From positions 500,498 through 564,497 of the forward strand of contig JAWLAI010000003.1 of assembly GCA_041395565.1 (NCBI GenBank): 64,000 nt of DNA. Direction: 5' to 3'. The translations under genes were made by a program, and so were the position numbers. The number at the start of each line of letters is the position of its first letter. Positions within the stretch are counted from its first letter, which is position 1. This DNA comes from Pseudomonadota bacterium. GTDB taxonomy: Bacteria > Pseudomonadota > Gammaproteobacteria > UBA9214. A model generated the notes under the pieces. The model was not told the origin of the DNA and did no database searches. It saw only the letters and a program-made list of their open reading frames with translations. Shown in pieces: positions 31,949 to 41,379 of this stretch.

Positions 31949-34891
31949 ATGGCGGGTATGACGGGCAGGAAGAGCAAGGCGGCAACTTCGGCAGGGTCGG
32001 CGGCCGCCGGGCTGCCCGCTGCGCTGCGCGAACCGGTGGCATCGGCCTGGGAAGCCTTCGTCCAGGCCATGGCGGGTCTTGGCCGCGAGCCGCCCGCGCA
32101 GCCGGAATTCGTCGCCGCCCTGCAGCGGGTATGGGCGTGCAGCGATTTCGTGGCGCAGACCTGTGTGCGCGAGCCGGAAGTCCTGTGCCGCTTGCTGGAT
32201 GACGGCTGTCTGCTGGGGGATTACGCACCCGGCGAGGTGGCGGACAAGCTGGAACTGGCGCTGCGGGGCGTTGGCACCGAGGCGGAGCTGTCACGCAGAC
32301 TGCGGGAATTCCGCCGGCAGGAAATGCTGCGGATCGCCTGGCGCGACCTGGCCGGCTGGGCGCCGCTCGACGAGGTGTTGTACGACCTCTCCGCACTGGC
32401 CGACGCCTGCATCGGCAGCAGTCTCGACCGGATTTCCGGTTGGGCGGTAGCACAGGCCGGCGCCGCGCCGAAACAGCTCCGGCCTGCGCTGGTGGTGCTC
32501 GGCATGGGCAAGCTCGGGGCGCACGAGCTGAATTTTTCCTCCGACATTGATCTGATCTTCGCCTATCCGGATGCGAACGCGGCCTGGCATGACCGGCATC
32601 TCAGCGCGGATGAATTCTATCTCCGCATTGCGCGGCAACTGGTCCAGGTGCTGGATGCGCAAACGGCGCAGGGATTCGTGTTCCGTGTCGACATGCGGCT
32701 GCGTCCCTATGGTGACAGCGGGTCGCTGGTCGCGAGTTTCGACGCGATGGCGGACTACTACCAGCTGCAGGGCCGCGAGTGGGAGCGCTACGCCATGATC
32801 AAGGCCCGGCCGGTGGCCGGGCCGGCACCGGCGGCTGCCCGCCTGATGGCGCTGCTGCATCCCTTCGTCTACCGCCGTTATCTGGACTTCGGCGCCTTCG
32901 AGTCATTGCGCAGCCTCAAGGAACAGATCATCCGCGAGGTTGAACGCAGGGGCATGCAGGACAACATCAAGCTCGGACCGGGCGGCATCCGCGAGATCGA
33001 GTTCATCGCCCAGGCGTTCCAGCTGGTGCGCGGCGGGCGCGAACCCGTGCTGCAGCAGCGCGGTGTGCTGGCGATTCTCGCTGCGCTCGTCGAACTCGGC
33101 TATCTGCCGGAAACCGCTGCCGCGCAGCTGACCGCGGCCTACGTCTTTCTGCGCCGTACCGAGAACCGCCTGCAGGCATGGGAGGACCGCCAGGTGCATA
33201 CCCTGCCGGAGGATGAGCCGGGGCGGGCCAGGCTGGCCTTCGCCATGGGCTACCCTGACTGGGAGCGTTTCGCCCGGGAACTGGCACGGCACCGCGGCCT
33301 GGTAGCGCAGCATTTCGAACAGGTGTTCGCCGCACCGCGCGATCGCGTCGATGCGCAGGAGCGCGACCGGACGCGTGGCATGGACGATGTGTGGCGGGGC
33401 ACGACCGGCGCTGCCCGGGCGGTCACGCTGCTGGAAAATGCCGGTTATCAGGAGGGCGAGGAGGTGTTGCGGTGGTTGGCCCAGTTTCGCCAGGGGCCGG
33501 TTTCGCGCTTCCTCGGCGAGCAGGGCAAGCGCCGCCTGGATGAACTGATGCCGCAGGTGCTGCATGCCGCCGCCGGCAGCGCGCATGCAACGGAGGTGCT
33601 CAAGCGCATGGGGGCGCTGCTGGAGGCGATTGCCGGCCGCACCACCTACCTGTCGCTGCTGGTCGAGCATCCGGCCGCGCTCGGCCTGCTGGCCCGGCTC
33701 TGTGCCGCCAGCAGCTGGATCGCGAATCAGCTCGCCCTGCATCCGATCCTGCTCGATGAACTGCTCGATCCGCGGGCGCTGTTCGAACCGCTCGACCGGG
33801 ATGGCCTGCGGCAGTCGCTCCAGGCGCGCATGGCAGGTATCCCGCCGGGTGACCTCGAGCAGCAGATGGACCAGTTGCGGCAGTACCGGCAGGCGGCCGC
33901 ATTGCACGTGGCGGCAACCGACATCGTCGCCGGGCTGCCTGTCACACGCGTGGCGGATCACCTGACCGATATCGCCGAGGTGGTGCTCGAGACGGTCCTG
34001 CGGCTGGCCTGGGCGCACCAGGTGGCGCGCCATGGGCCGCCTGCCTACCTGCGCCATGGCCAGGTGTGCGAGGCGGGCTTTGCCATCGTCGGATACGGCA
34101 AACTGGGAGGATACGAACTGGGGTACGGTTCGGACCTGGATATCGTCTTCCTGCACGACAGTACCGGAAACGAACAGCACACCGCAGGTCCCCGGGTGAT
34201 CGACAACGTCGAGTTCTTTACCCGGCTCAGCCAGCGCATCATCCATATCCTCAATACCTTTACCGCGGCCGGGGTACTGTACGAGGTCGACATGCGGCTG
34301 CGGCCGAACGGCAATTCCGGCCTGCTGGTCAGCAGTGTGGATGCCTTCGAGGAATACCAGCGGGCCAGTGCCTGGACCTGGGAGAACCAGGCGCTGATCC
34401 GGGCACGGGTCGTGGTCGGCAACGCGGCGATCAGCCGCCGCTTCGGGCAGATCCGGCGCGAGGTCCTGACCCGCCCCAGGGACGTCCGGCAGCTGCAGAC
34501 CGAGGTGGCCGACATGCGCCGGCGCATGCGCACGGAGCTGGACCAGGGCACCTCCGAACGCTTCGACCTCAAGCACGGGGCCGGCGGTATCGTTGACATC
34601 GAATTTATGGTTCAATTTATGGTCCTGCGCTGGTCTGGCGAACACGAGCGTCTGTTGCACCCGACCGCAACGCTGGCCCTGTTGCAGGCCAGCGGCGAGA
34701 TCGGCGTGCTGCCGGCGCCGGATGCCGAGGCCCTGTCGAACGCCTACCGCGCACTGCGCGAGCGGATCAACCACCGGGTCCTGGCGGGTGCGCCGGCCCT
34801 GATCGGCCAGGACGAGCTGCTGGCCGAGCGCGCGGCGGTGTGCCGGGTCTGGCAGCAGGTGATGGGCGAGGCGTGTATCAATCCGGGGTGA
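31949..34891 (+). CDS. glnE: Bifunctional glutamine synthetase adenylyltransferase/adenylyl-removing enzyme
   Basis: A 980-residue enzyme controlling glutamine synthetase by adding or removing AMP in response to PII. Two nucleotidyltransferase domains are visible: the N-terminal adenylyl-removing one with LGMGKLGAHELNFSSDIDLI and the C-terminal transferase with GYGKLGGYELGYGSDLDIVF. Each is followed by a helical PII-type domain (for example MRRRMRTELDQG, then FDLKHGAGGIVDIEF). The length matches the family. The ATG at 31949 or the one at 31958 may be used. Divergent from the third PilT-type gene. Confidence 0.97.
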   Translation: MAGMTGRKSKAATSAGSAAAGLPAALREPVASAWEAFVQAMAGLGREPPAQPEFVAALQRVWACSDFVAQTCVREPEVLCRLLDDGCLLGDYAPGEVADKLELALRGVGTEAELSRRLREFRRQEMLRIAWRDLAGWAPLDEVLYDLSALADACIGSSLDRISGWAVAQAGAAPKQLRPALVVLGMGKLGAHELNFSSDIDLIFAYPDANAAWHDRHLSADEFYLRIARQLVQVLDAQTAQGFVFRVDMRLRPYGDSGSLVASFDAMADYYQLQGREWERYAMIKARPVAGPAPAAARLMALLHPFVYRRYLDFGAFESLRSLKEQIIREVERRGMQDNIKLGPGGIREIEFIAQAFQLVRGGREPVLQQRGVLAILAALVELGYLPETAAAQLTAAYVFLRRTENRLQAWEDRQVHTLPEDEPGRARLAFAMGYPDWERFARELARHRGLVAQHFEQVFAAPRDRVDAQERDRTRGMDDVWRGTTGAARAVTLLENAGYQEGEEVLRWLAQFRQGPVSRFLGEQGKRRLDELMPQVLHAAAGSAHATEVLKRMGALLEAIAGRTTYLSLLVEHPAALGLLARLCAASSWIANQLALHPILLDELLDPRALFEPLDRDGLRQSLQARMAGIPPGDLEQQMDQLRQYRQAAALHVAATDIVAGLPVTRVADHLTDIAEVVLETVLRLAWAHQVARHGPPAYLRHGQVCEAGFAIVGYGKLGGYELGYGSDLDIVFLHDSTGNEQHTAGPRVIDNVEFFTRLSQRIIHILNTFTAAGVLYEVDMRLRPNGNSGLLVSSVDAFEEYQRASAWTWENQALIRARVVVGNAAISRRFGQIRREVLTRPRDVRQLQTEVADMRRRMRTELDQGTSERFDLKHGAGGIVDIEFMVQFMVLRWSGEHERLLHPTATLALLQASGEIGVLPAPDAEALSNAYRALRERINHRVLAGAPALIGQDELLAERAAVCRVWQQVMGEACINPG

Positions 34892-34939
34892 GCGCCGCTG
34901 TTGCAGACGTCGCGACCCCAGTGCTGGAGAGAGTTTTGT

Positions 34940-35860
34940 ATGTCAATGTCTGACCGCGACGGCGTCATCTGGATGGACGGGCAGCTGGTGCCCTGGCGTG
35001 AGGCGCAGGTGCATGTGCTGACCCACACCCTGCACTATGGCATGGGCGTGTTCGAGGGCGTGCGTGCCTACCGTGCCGAGCAGGGTACCGCGATCTTCCG
35101 TCTGTCTGAGCACCTCAAGCGCCTGTACGGTTCCGCGCACATCATGAAGATGCAGGTCCCCTGGGATCAGCCGACGCTGGCCGGTGCGCATCGCGCCGTG
35201 GTGCGCGAGAACGGCCTGGAGTCCGCCTATATCCGGCCCATGTTTTTCTACGGCTCGGAGGGCATGGGCCTGCGCGCAGACAACCTCAAGGTGCATGCGA
35301 TCGTCGCCGCCTGGGAATGGGGCGCCTACCTCGGTGCCGAGAACATGGAGAAGGGCATCCGCATCAAGACTTCCTCCTACACGCGCCATCATGTCAACAT
35401 CACCATGTGCAAGGCCAAGGCCAACGGACACTACATCAATTCCATGCTCGCGCTGAACGAGGCGCTCAGCGACGGTTATGACGAGGCCATGCTGCTCGAT
35501 GTGGACGGCTTCGTGGCCGAAGGCAGTGGCGAGAACATTTTCATCGTGCGCGATGGCGTCATCTACACGCCCGACCTTACCTCGGCGCTGGAAGGCATCA
35601 CCCGCGACACCATTGCCCGGCTGGCGGCCGACGAAGGCTATGTGCTGCGCGAGAAGCGCATCACGCGCGACGAGGTCTACCTGGCCGACGAAGCCTTCTT
35701 CACCGGTACGGCGGCGGAGGTCACGCCGATCCGCGAGGTGGACGGCCGCACCATCGGGCGCGGCGCGCGCGGTCCGGTGACGACGCGGCTGCAGGCCCTG
35801 TATTTCGATGTGGTGCACGGCCGTGTCGACAAGTACACCGACTGGTTGACAAAAGTGTAG
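34940..35860 (+). CDS. ilvE: Branched-chain amino acid aminotransferase
   Basis: A 306-residue class IV PLP aminotransferase for the last step of leucine, isoleucine and valine synthesis. It has THTLHYGMGVFEGVRAY, the PLP-lysine region MCKAKANGHYINSMLALNEA, EGSGENIFIVRDG and EVYLADEAFFTGTAAEVTPI. The ATG at 34940 has a GGAGAGAG ribosome site and gives the standard N-terminus (MSMSDRDGVIWMDGQLV). It lies 48 bases after glnE, so may be co-transcribed. Confidence 0.96.
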   Translation: MSMSDRDGVIWMDGQLVPWREAQVHVLTHTLHYGMGVFEGVRAYRAEQGTAIFRLSEHLKRLYGSAHIMKMQVPWDQPTLAGAHRAVVRENGLESAYIRPMFFYGSEGMGLRADNLKVHAIVAAWEWGAYLGAENMEKGIRIKTSSYTRHHVNITMCKAKANGHYINSMLALNEALSDGYDEAMLLDVDGFVAEGSGENIFIVRDGVIYTPDLTSALEGITRDTIARLAADEGYVLREKRITRDEVYLADEAFFTGTAAEVTPIREVDGRTIGRGARGPVTTRLQALYFDVVHGRVDKYTDWLTKV

Positions 35861-35982
35861 GCGCGGACCGCGTCCGCGAATGATGCTATCGCCGTAATTC
35901 ATGCGCCACCGCGCTGCTGCAGGAGCGGATCGAATTCACGCATGATGTTCTGGGGATGCCCTGATTTATTCCCTTTTTGTCT

Positions 35983-36041
35983 TCCCGGCGAATGCCGGGA
36001 TCCGGGCAATTTAAACCCATGGCTTCCGGCTTCCGCCGGAA
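35983..36041. repeat. Paired palindromic intergenic repeat
   Basis: Two perfect short hairpins lie between convergent ilvE and msbA: TCCCGGC-GAAT-GCCGGGA (35983-36000) and TTCCGGC-TTCC-GCCGGAA (36024-36041), the second followed by TGACGAA. They match the widespread CATTCCGGCGGAAGCCGGAA type of bacterial intergenic repeat. The rest of the 203-base gap holds no gene. Confidence 0.65.
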
Positions 36042-36063
36042 TGACGAATAGATCAGACTTTCC

Positions 36064-37809
36064 CTAGTTCTGGCTGAGCTGCGAGTTGTACAGCCGCCAG
36101 TAAGCACCGCCCCCGTCGAGCAGTTCGCCGTGCGTGCCGCATTCGACGATCCGCCCCTGTTCCAGCACCACGATGCGATCGGCATGTTCGATGGTGGACA
36201 GCCGGTGCGCGATGATGATCGAGGTGCGACCCTGCATCAGGGTGCGCAGCGCGACCTGCACGTGGCGTTCCGACTCGGTATCCAGCGCGGAGGTGGCCTC
36301 GTCCAGGATCAGGATCGGCGCATCCTTGAGCAGTGCGCGTGCGATCGCCAGCCGCTGGCGCTGCCCGCCGGAGAGGCGGGCGCCGTTCTCGCCGATCAAC
36401 GTGTCCATGCCTTGCGGCAGGGTGCGGATGAATTCCATGGCATGCGCCGCCTCGGCCGCGGCCTCGATCGCCGCACGCGTCGCCCCGCGCATGCTGCCGT
36501 AGGCGATGTTGGCGGCGATGGTATCGTTGAACAGCACGATGTCCTGGTTCACCAGCGCAATGGCGGTGCGCAGGTCGGCCAGCTGCACCTCCTGCAGGTC
36601 GACGCCGTCCAGCAGGATTTGCCCGGCAGTCGGCTGGTAGAAGCGCGGCACCAGTGCGGCCAGGCTGGTCTTGCCGCTGCCGGACTTGCCGACCAACGCA
36701 ATCGTCTCGCCGGCGGCGATCTCCAGATTGATGTCTTCCAGGGCGGCGACGTCGCCGCTGTCGTAGCGCAGGCTGACATGGCGCAGGACCAGCTCGCCGC
36801 GCGCATGCGCCAGGCGGCGGCTGCCCGTTTCCGGTTCCGGCGGTTCTTCCAGCAGATCGAAGATGGACTGTGATGCGGCCAGGCCGCGCTGCAGCTGTTC
36901 GTTGACCTTGGTCAGCCGTTTGAGCGGCGCGAACAGCAGCCCCATGGCACCGAAAAAGGAGATGAAGCTGCCGACGGTGAACTCCTCCGTGTGCGCCTGG
37001 GATGAGGCGATGTAGATCATGACCGCGAGCGCGATGACTGCGATCAGCTGCACCGCCGGCACGTTGGCGGCCGAGGTGGCGATGATCTTCAGGTTCATAT
37101 GCCGCACCCGGTTGGAGAGCGTGCCGAAACGGCTGCTCTCGTAGTGCTGGCCGCCGAACAGCTTGACCACGCGCTGTCCCTTGACCGCTTCCTCGATCAC
37201 GCCGGTCATCTCGCCCATGGACTGCTGCAGGTGGGTACTGAGCCGGCGCAGTCGGCCGCTGACCAGTTTCACCACGATGCCGATGGCCGGGGCGACGACG
37301 AAAAAGATGACCGAGAGCTTCCAGTTGATCCAGGCCATCAGCGCCAGCAGGCCGATGACCGACAGGGTGTCGCGGACCAGGATCAGCAGTGCGTCACTCG
37401 CAGCGGCAGCCACCTGGTTCACGTTGAAGGTGATCTTGGAGATCAGCGTGCCGGTCGGGTTGTTGTCGTAGAAGCGGCTCGGGAGGCTCAGCAGCCGCGC
37501 GAACAGCTGCGCACGCATGTCGTGGATCACCTTGCCGGAGACCCAGTTGAGCGCGACGGTGCTGGAGTAATTGGCGATGCCGCGCACCAGGAACAGCAGG
37601 ATCAGCAGCACCGGCATGAGCCGGATGGTGACCGGATCCTTGTGGATGAAGCTGCCGTCGAGCAGCGGCTTCATCAGCGCCGGGATGGCCGGCTCGGTGA
37701 GCGCCACCACCACGATACTGGCGATGGCCAGCACGAAGATCTTCCAGTAGGGTATGACATAGCGCAGCAGGCGCAGGTACAGCTCTTTCGTTGTCGCTGG
37801 TCGGTTCAT
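36064..37809 (-). CDS. msbA: Lipid A export ATP-binding/permease protein MsbA
   Basis: A 581-residue ABC exporter half-transporter that flips lipid A-core across the inner membrane. Residues 1-320 form the six-helix membrane domain (for example IPYWKIFVLAIASIVVVAL). The nucleotide-binding domain has Walker A GKSGSGKTS, signature LSGGQRQRLAIARAL, Walker B ILILDEATSALD and the switch IIIAHRLSTIE. Length equals that of E. coli MsbA within one residue. The ATG at 37809 is used; upstream codons are unrelated. It borders an LPS glycosyltransferase locus. Confidence 0.95.
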   Translation of the reverse strand: MNRPATTKELYLRLLRYVIPYWKIFVLAIASIVVVALTEPAIPALMKPLLDGSFIHKDPVTIRLMPVLLILLFLVRGIANYSSTVALNWVSGKVIHDMRAQLFARLLSLPSRFYDNNPTGTLISKITFNVNQVAAAASDALLILVRDTLSVIGLLALMAWINWKLSVIFFVVAPAIGIVVKLVSGRLRRLSTHLQQSMGEMTGVIEEAVKGQRVVKLFGGQHYESSRFGTLSNRVRHMNLKIIATSAANVPAVQLIAVIALAVMIYIASSQAHTEEFTVGSFISFFGAMGLLFAPLKRLTKVNEQLQRGLAASQSIFDLLEEPPEPETGSRRLAHARGELVLRHVSLRYDSGDVAALEDINLEIAAGETIALVGKSGSGKTSLAALVPRFYQPTAGQILLDGVDLQEVQLADLRTAIALVNQDIVLFNDTIAANIAYGSMRGATRAAIEAAAEAAHAMEFIRTLPQGMDTLIGENGARLSGGQRQRLAIARALLKDAPILILDEATSALDTESERHVQVALRTLMQGRTSIIIAHRLSTIEHADRIVVLEQGRIVECGTHGELLDGGGAYWRLYNSQLSQN

Positions 37810-37971
37810 CTCGATGTCCGGGGTGCGCGCGCATCCGGGTGGTTGCAGGTGGCGATTATACAGGCCGGTTCCGCCCCCTGCCGGCCGCTCGTGCACGGAT
37901 GCTTCGGGCCGCGCTATCATGCCATAATCACGGTTTGCGAATGCCCGGATGCCGGGCAGCAGGAGGGCACA

Positions 37972-38196
37972 GTGCCAAATCCCTACAGCGCCGAGGCGGA
38001 CGCCGGCGGCAGCGCCCGCGAGCCGAACGCGCAGAACCACTACAACGTGACCCGGGCGGACCTGCCCCTGCACTGTCCGCTGGCCGGTATGAGCCTGTGG
38101 AATTCCCACCCGCGCGTCTATCTGCCCATCGAAGCCACCGGCCGGGCCAAGTGCCCCTACTGCGGTGCGGAATACACCCTGGTTGATGCCGGCTAG
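37972..38196 (+). CDS. Zinc-finger domain-containing protein (zf-CHCC)
   Basis: A 74-residue protein starting at a GTG with an AGGAGGG ribosome site five bases before it. The C-terminal half has the CHCC zinc ligand pattern: LHCPLAGMSLWNSHPRVYLP with Cys and His, then KCPYCGAEYTL. This family relates to the NDUFS6 subunit of mitochondrial complex I and is found as a small standalone protein in Proteobacteria. Function unknown. It opens the rightward glycosyltransferase operon, eight bases before the ELM1-type gene. Confidence 0.85.
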   Translation: MPNPYSAEADAGGSAREPNAQNHYNVTRADLPLHCPLAGMSLWNSHPRVYLPIEATGRAKCPYCGAEYTLVDAG

Positions 38197-38204
38197 GTAC
38201 GGTT

Positions 38205-39179
38205 TTGGCCGGCCGCGATCCTGAAGCCGGTACGGTCGGCGGGGCGGCCCGCACCCCGAACACCCGCGCCGGGCCGCTGGTGGTATGGCGCTTCACCGAC
38301 GGCAAGCCTGGTCACGACAGCCAGTCGCAGGGTCTGGTCGAGGCCCTGCGTGCGCAGTGCGTGGTCGAGGAGCACAGCATTCATGTCGCGGATTGCCGGG
38401 CCGGCCTGGCGGCCTGCCTGAGCGGTCGCATCACCTTCGGCCAGGACCTGCCCGATCCGGCGCTGCTGATCGGCGCCGGCCATGCCACCCACCTGCCCAT
38501 GCTCAACGCCCGGCGCGTGCGCGGCGGGCGGGTGGTGGTGCTGATGAAGCCGACCCTGCCGACGGGGTGGTTCGACCTCTGTGTCATCCCCATGCACGAC
38601 CGGCCGCGGCGCAGGGAGAACATCCTGCTGACGCGCGGTGTCCTGAATCGGGTGCGTCCCGCGGCGCAGCGGGACGGTTGCCGGGGACTGATCCTGGTCG
38701 GCGGGCCTTCCGCGCACGTGAGCTGGACCGGGGACGCGGTCGCCGCCCAGATCGCACAGCTGCCGGCGCGCTCCACCGCACTGCAGTGGACGTTGACCAC
38801 CTCGCGGCGTACCCCCGCCGGCTTCCTGGAACGGCTCGGTGCCGTTCCGGGGCTCACCATCGTGCCCTGCGACCGCACCGGGCCGGACTGGTTGCCGGCG
38901 CAGCTGGCGGGCGCGGCGCAGGTGTGGGTCACGCAGGACAGCGTGTCCATGATCTTCGAGGCCCTGACCTCGGGTGCCGCGGTCGGCCTGATCGACGTGC
39001 CCTGGCGCAATCCCCGGGACCGGGTGGCGCAGGGCGTCGTGCAGCTGGTGCGGGAGGGACTGGTGACGGCATTCCCTGCCTGGCAGGGCGGCACCGCGCC
39101 GCAGCCGCCGGCCGTGCCGTTCGACGAGGCCGCGCGGGTCGCGGCCTGGATCCTGGAACAATGGCCGGACGTCGGCTGA
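38205..39179 (+). CDS. ELM1/GtrOC1 family putative glycosyltransferase
   Basis: A 324-residue protein of the ELM1 (mitochondrial fission, DUF1022) family, which has a glycosyltransferase-B-like fold. Conserved segments are VVWRFTDGKPGHDSQSQGLV, LLIGAGHATHLPML, VLMKPTLPTGWFDLCVIPMHD, LVGGPSAHVSW and VTQDSVSMIFEALTSGA. In bacteria such genes lie in LPS or core loci, as here. The start is probably the TTG at 38205, eight bases after the previous stop; a GTG at 38280 is an alternative. Its last 19 bases overlap the next gene. Confidence 0.8.
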   Translation: MAGRDPEAGTVGGAARTPNTRAGPLVVWRFTDGKPGHDSQSQGLVEALRAQCVVEEHSIHVADCRAGLAACLSGRITFGQDLPDPALLIGAGHATHLPMLNARRVRGGRVVVLMKPTLPTGWFDLCVIPMHDRPRRRENILLTRGVLNRVRPAAQRDGCRGLILVGGPSAHVSWTGDAVAAQIAQLPARSTALQWTLTTSRRTPAGFLERLGAVPGLTIVPCDRTGPDWLPAQLAGAAQVWVTQDSVSMIFEALTSGAAVGLIDVPWRNPRDRVAQGVVQLVREGLVTAFPAWQGGTAPQPPAVPFDEAARVAAWILEQWPDVG

Positions 39180-40282
39180 CCGTGCTGCAGGTGCTCCCGG
39201 CGCTGGAGAGCGGGGGGGTGGAGCGCGGCACGCTGGAAGTGGCGGCCGCGCTGGTCCGGGCCGGCCATCGTTCGCTGGTGGTCTCGGCCGGCGGCCGGCT
39301 GGTCGCCGATCTGACCGCGGCCGGTTCCGCGCACGTGGCCATGGCGGTGGGCCGCAAGTCCCTGCGGGTACTGGCCGAGGTACGACCGTTGCGGCGCCTG
39401 CTGGACGCGGAAGGCGTGGACATCCTGCACGTACGCTCGCGGCTGCCGGCCTGGATCGCCTGGCTGGCCTGGCGCGGGCTGCCGCCGGCGACGCGGCCGC
39501 GTTTCGTCACCACCGTGCACGGCCTCTACTCGGTCAACCGCTACAGCGCGATCATGACCCGCGGCGAGCGGGTGATCGCGGTATCGGATACGGTACGCCG
39601 CTATATCCTCGATCACTATCCCGGCGTGGATCCGCAGCGCGTGGTCACGATCTACCGCGGCGTGGACCCGGCGGCGTTCCCATACGGCTTCCGGCCGGCG
39701 CCGGACTGGCTGGCTGCCTGGCACGGCCAGTACCCGTCGCTGCAGGGGTGCCGGGTCCTGACCCTGGCCGGGCGGCTGACGCGCTTGAAGGGGCATGCCG
39801 ATTTCATCGACCTGGTCGCGACCCTGGTGGCGCGGGGGATCGACGTCCACGGCCTGATCGTGGGGCATCTCGACCCGCGCCGGCAGGCCTATGTCGGGGA
39901 GCTGCAGCGGCTGGTCAAGGATGCCGGGCTGCAGGACCGCATCATCTTCACCGGTCAGCGCAGCGATATCCGCGAGATCTATGCCGTTTCGGATCTCGTC
40001 CTGTCGCTGTCGAACCGGCCGGAGTCCTTCGGCAGGACGGTGCTGGAGCCGCTCTGCCTCGGCGTGCCGGTGCTCGGATACGATCACGGGGGCGTGGGCG
40101 AGATCCTCGCCGCGCTCTATCCGGCCGGCCGGGTGGCGCCGGGAGATGGCGCCGCCCTGGCCGCCGCGGCCGCACGGCTGCTCGCCGACCCGCCGCCGGT
40201 GCCGCGGGAGTCGCCCTTCACCCTCGGGGCCATGCTGGACACGACGCTGGCGCTGTACCGGGATCTGGCGGGGACGGCCTGA
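39161..40282 (+). CDS. Glycosyltransferase family 4 protein
   Basis: A 373-residue GT4-type glycosyltransferase. The N-terminal acceptor domain starts LTVLQVLPALESGGVERGTL, the donor domain has VLTLAGRLTRLKGHADFIDL, and SNRPESFGRTVLEPLCLGVP contains the nucleotide-sugar-binding E-x7-E. It probably adds a hexose to the lipopolysaccharide core; donor and acceptor are unknown. The start overlaps the ELM1 gene and the stop overlaps the next ATG by one base, so translation is coupled. Confidence 0.9.
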   Translation: MAGRRLTVLQVLPALESGGVERGTLEVAAALVRAGHRSLVVSAGGRLVADLTAAGSAHVAMAVGRKSLRVLAEVRPLRRLLDAEGVDILHVRSRLPAWIAWLAWRGLPPATRPRFVTTVHGLYSVNRYSAIMTRGERVIAVSDTVRRYILDHYPGVDPQRVVTIYRGVDPAAFPYGFRPAPDWLAAWHGQYPSLQGCRVLTLAGRLTRLKGHADFIDLVATLVARGIDVHGLIVGHLDPRRQAYVGELQRLVKDAGLQDRIIFTGQRSDIREIYAVSDLVLSLSNRPESFGRTVLEPLCLGVPVLGYDHGGVGEILAALYPAGRVAPGDGAALAAAAARLLADPPPVPRESPFTLGAMLDTTLALYRDLAGTA

Positions 40283-41379
40283 TGCGCACCGTGCTGTGGT
40301 GGGGCCGGTTCGATCCCGACTATTCCCGCAACCGGATCCTGCGCCGGCTGCTGGGCGAGCTGGGCTGGCAGGTGCAAGACTTCCATCCCCGCTGCAGCGC
40401 GCTCGCCGGTCTGCAGGCCGCGCTCGCGCGGATCCCGCGCCCCGACCTGGTGTGGGTTCCCTGTTTCCGCCAGCGTGACCTGGCCGCCGCGAGTCGCTGG
40501 GCCCGTAACCGGGGCGTGCCGCTGGTCTTCGATCCGCTGATCTCCGCCTATGACAAGCAGGTGGACGAGCGTGGCAAGATCACGACCGGGAGCGCACGCG
40601 CCCGGCGGCTGCTCGCGCGCGAGCGCGCCCTGTTCCAGCGCGCCGACCGGGTGCTGGCCGATACACCCGCGCATGCCAGGTATTTCGCGGATGTGCTCGA
40701 TACGGACCCGGCGCGGGTGGCGGTGGTGTATGTCGGTGCCGAGGCGGCACTGTTCCGGCCCGCGGCTGCCTCTGCGCCGGAGCAGGGACGTCGGCCGGAA
40801 GGGCTGTTTTACGGCAGCTTCATCCCGTTGCAGGGGCCGCAGGTCGTGGTCGAGGCGGCGCGCCTGTACGCGGGAGCGCCGGTCAGCTGGACACTGCTCG
40901 GCCAGGGACCGCTGCGTGCCGCCTGCGAGGCAGCCGCGGCTGGGCTAGACCATGTCCGTTTCGAGGACTGGCTGCCCTATACGGAGCTGCCGGCACGCAT
41001 TCGCCGGGCCGACATCCTGCTCGGCATCTTCGGCACGACGCCCAAGGCCGGGCGCGTCATACCCAACAAGGTGTTCCAGGCGCTGGCCTGCGGCCGGCCC
41101 GTCATTACGCGCACCGCGACGGCCTATCCCGAGGCGCTGGCCGCGGCGGGCGAGAGCGGCCTGCTCTGGGTGGCGGCGGGCGATGCGGCCGCGCTGGCCG
41201 GGCAGGTGGCGCAGCTGGCGGCCGCACCGGAGCGCCTGCAAGCGCTGGGAGAGGCGGCTGCGGGAAGCAGTGAGGAATACTTTTCCACCGCGATCGTGCG
41301 CCGGCAGTTGCGTGCCGCACTGCAGGGGTTAACATCCGCGCACGACGACACGGATATGCCGGCCCGGAGCGCGCCATGA
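40282..41379 (+). CDS. Glycosyltransferase (GT-B fold, GT4-like)
   Basis: A 365-residue protein starting MRTVLWWGRFDPDYSRNRIL. The GT-B C-terminal part is seen in GLFYGSFIPLQGPQVVVEAA, FEDWLPYTELPARIRRADIL and GRVIPNKVFQALACGRPVI, placing it near GT4. The ATG forms a TGATG overlap with the preceding stop. Another core or O-chain sugar transferase is the natural reading; specificity is unknown. Confidence 0.87.
   Translation: MRTVLWWGRFDPDYSRNRILRRLLGELGWQVQDFHPRCSALAGLQAALARIPRPDLVWVPCFRQRDLAAASRWARNRGVPLVFDPLISAYDKQVDERGKITTGSARARRLLARERALFQRADRVLADTPAHARYFADVLDTDPARVAVVYVGAEAALFRPAAASAPEQGRRPEGLFYGSFIPLQGPQVVVEAARLYAGAPVSWTLLGQGPLRAACEAAAAGLDHVRFEDWLPYTELPARIRRADILLGIFGTTPKAGRVIPNKVFQALACGRPVITRTATAYPEALAAAGESGLLWVAAGDAAALAGQVAQLAAAPERLQALGEAAAGSSEEYFSTAIVRRQLRAALQGLTSAHDDTDMPARSAP

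Noticed and set aside
32903..34774. Minus-strand open frame (623 codons) opposite glnE
   Set aside because: Antisense shadow of a protein with two intact nucleotidyltransferase motifs.
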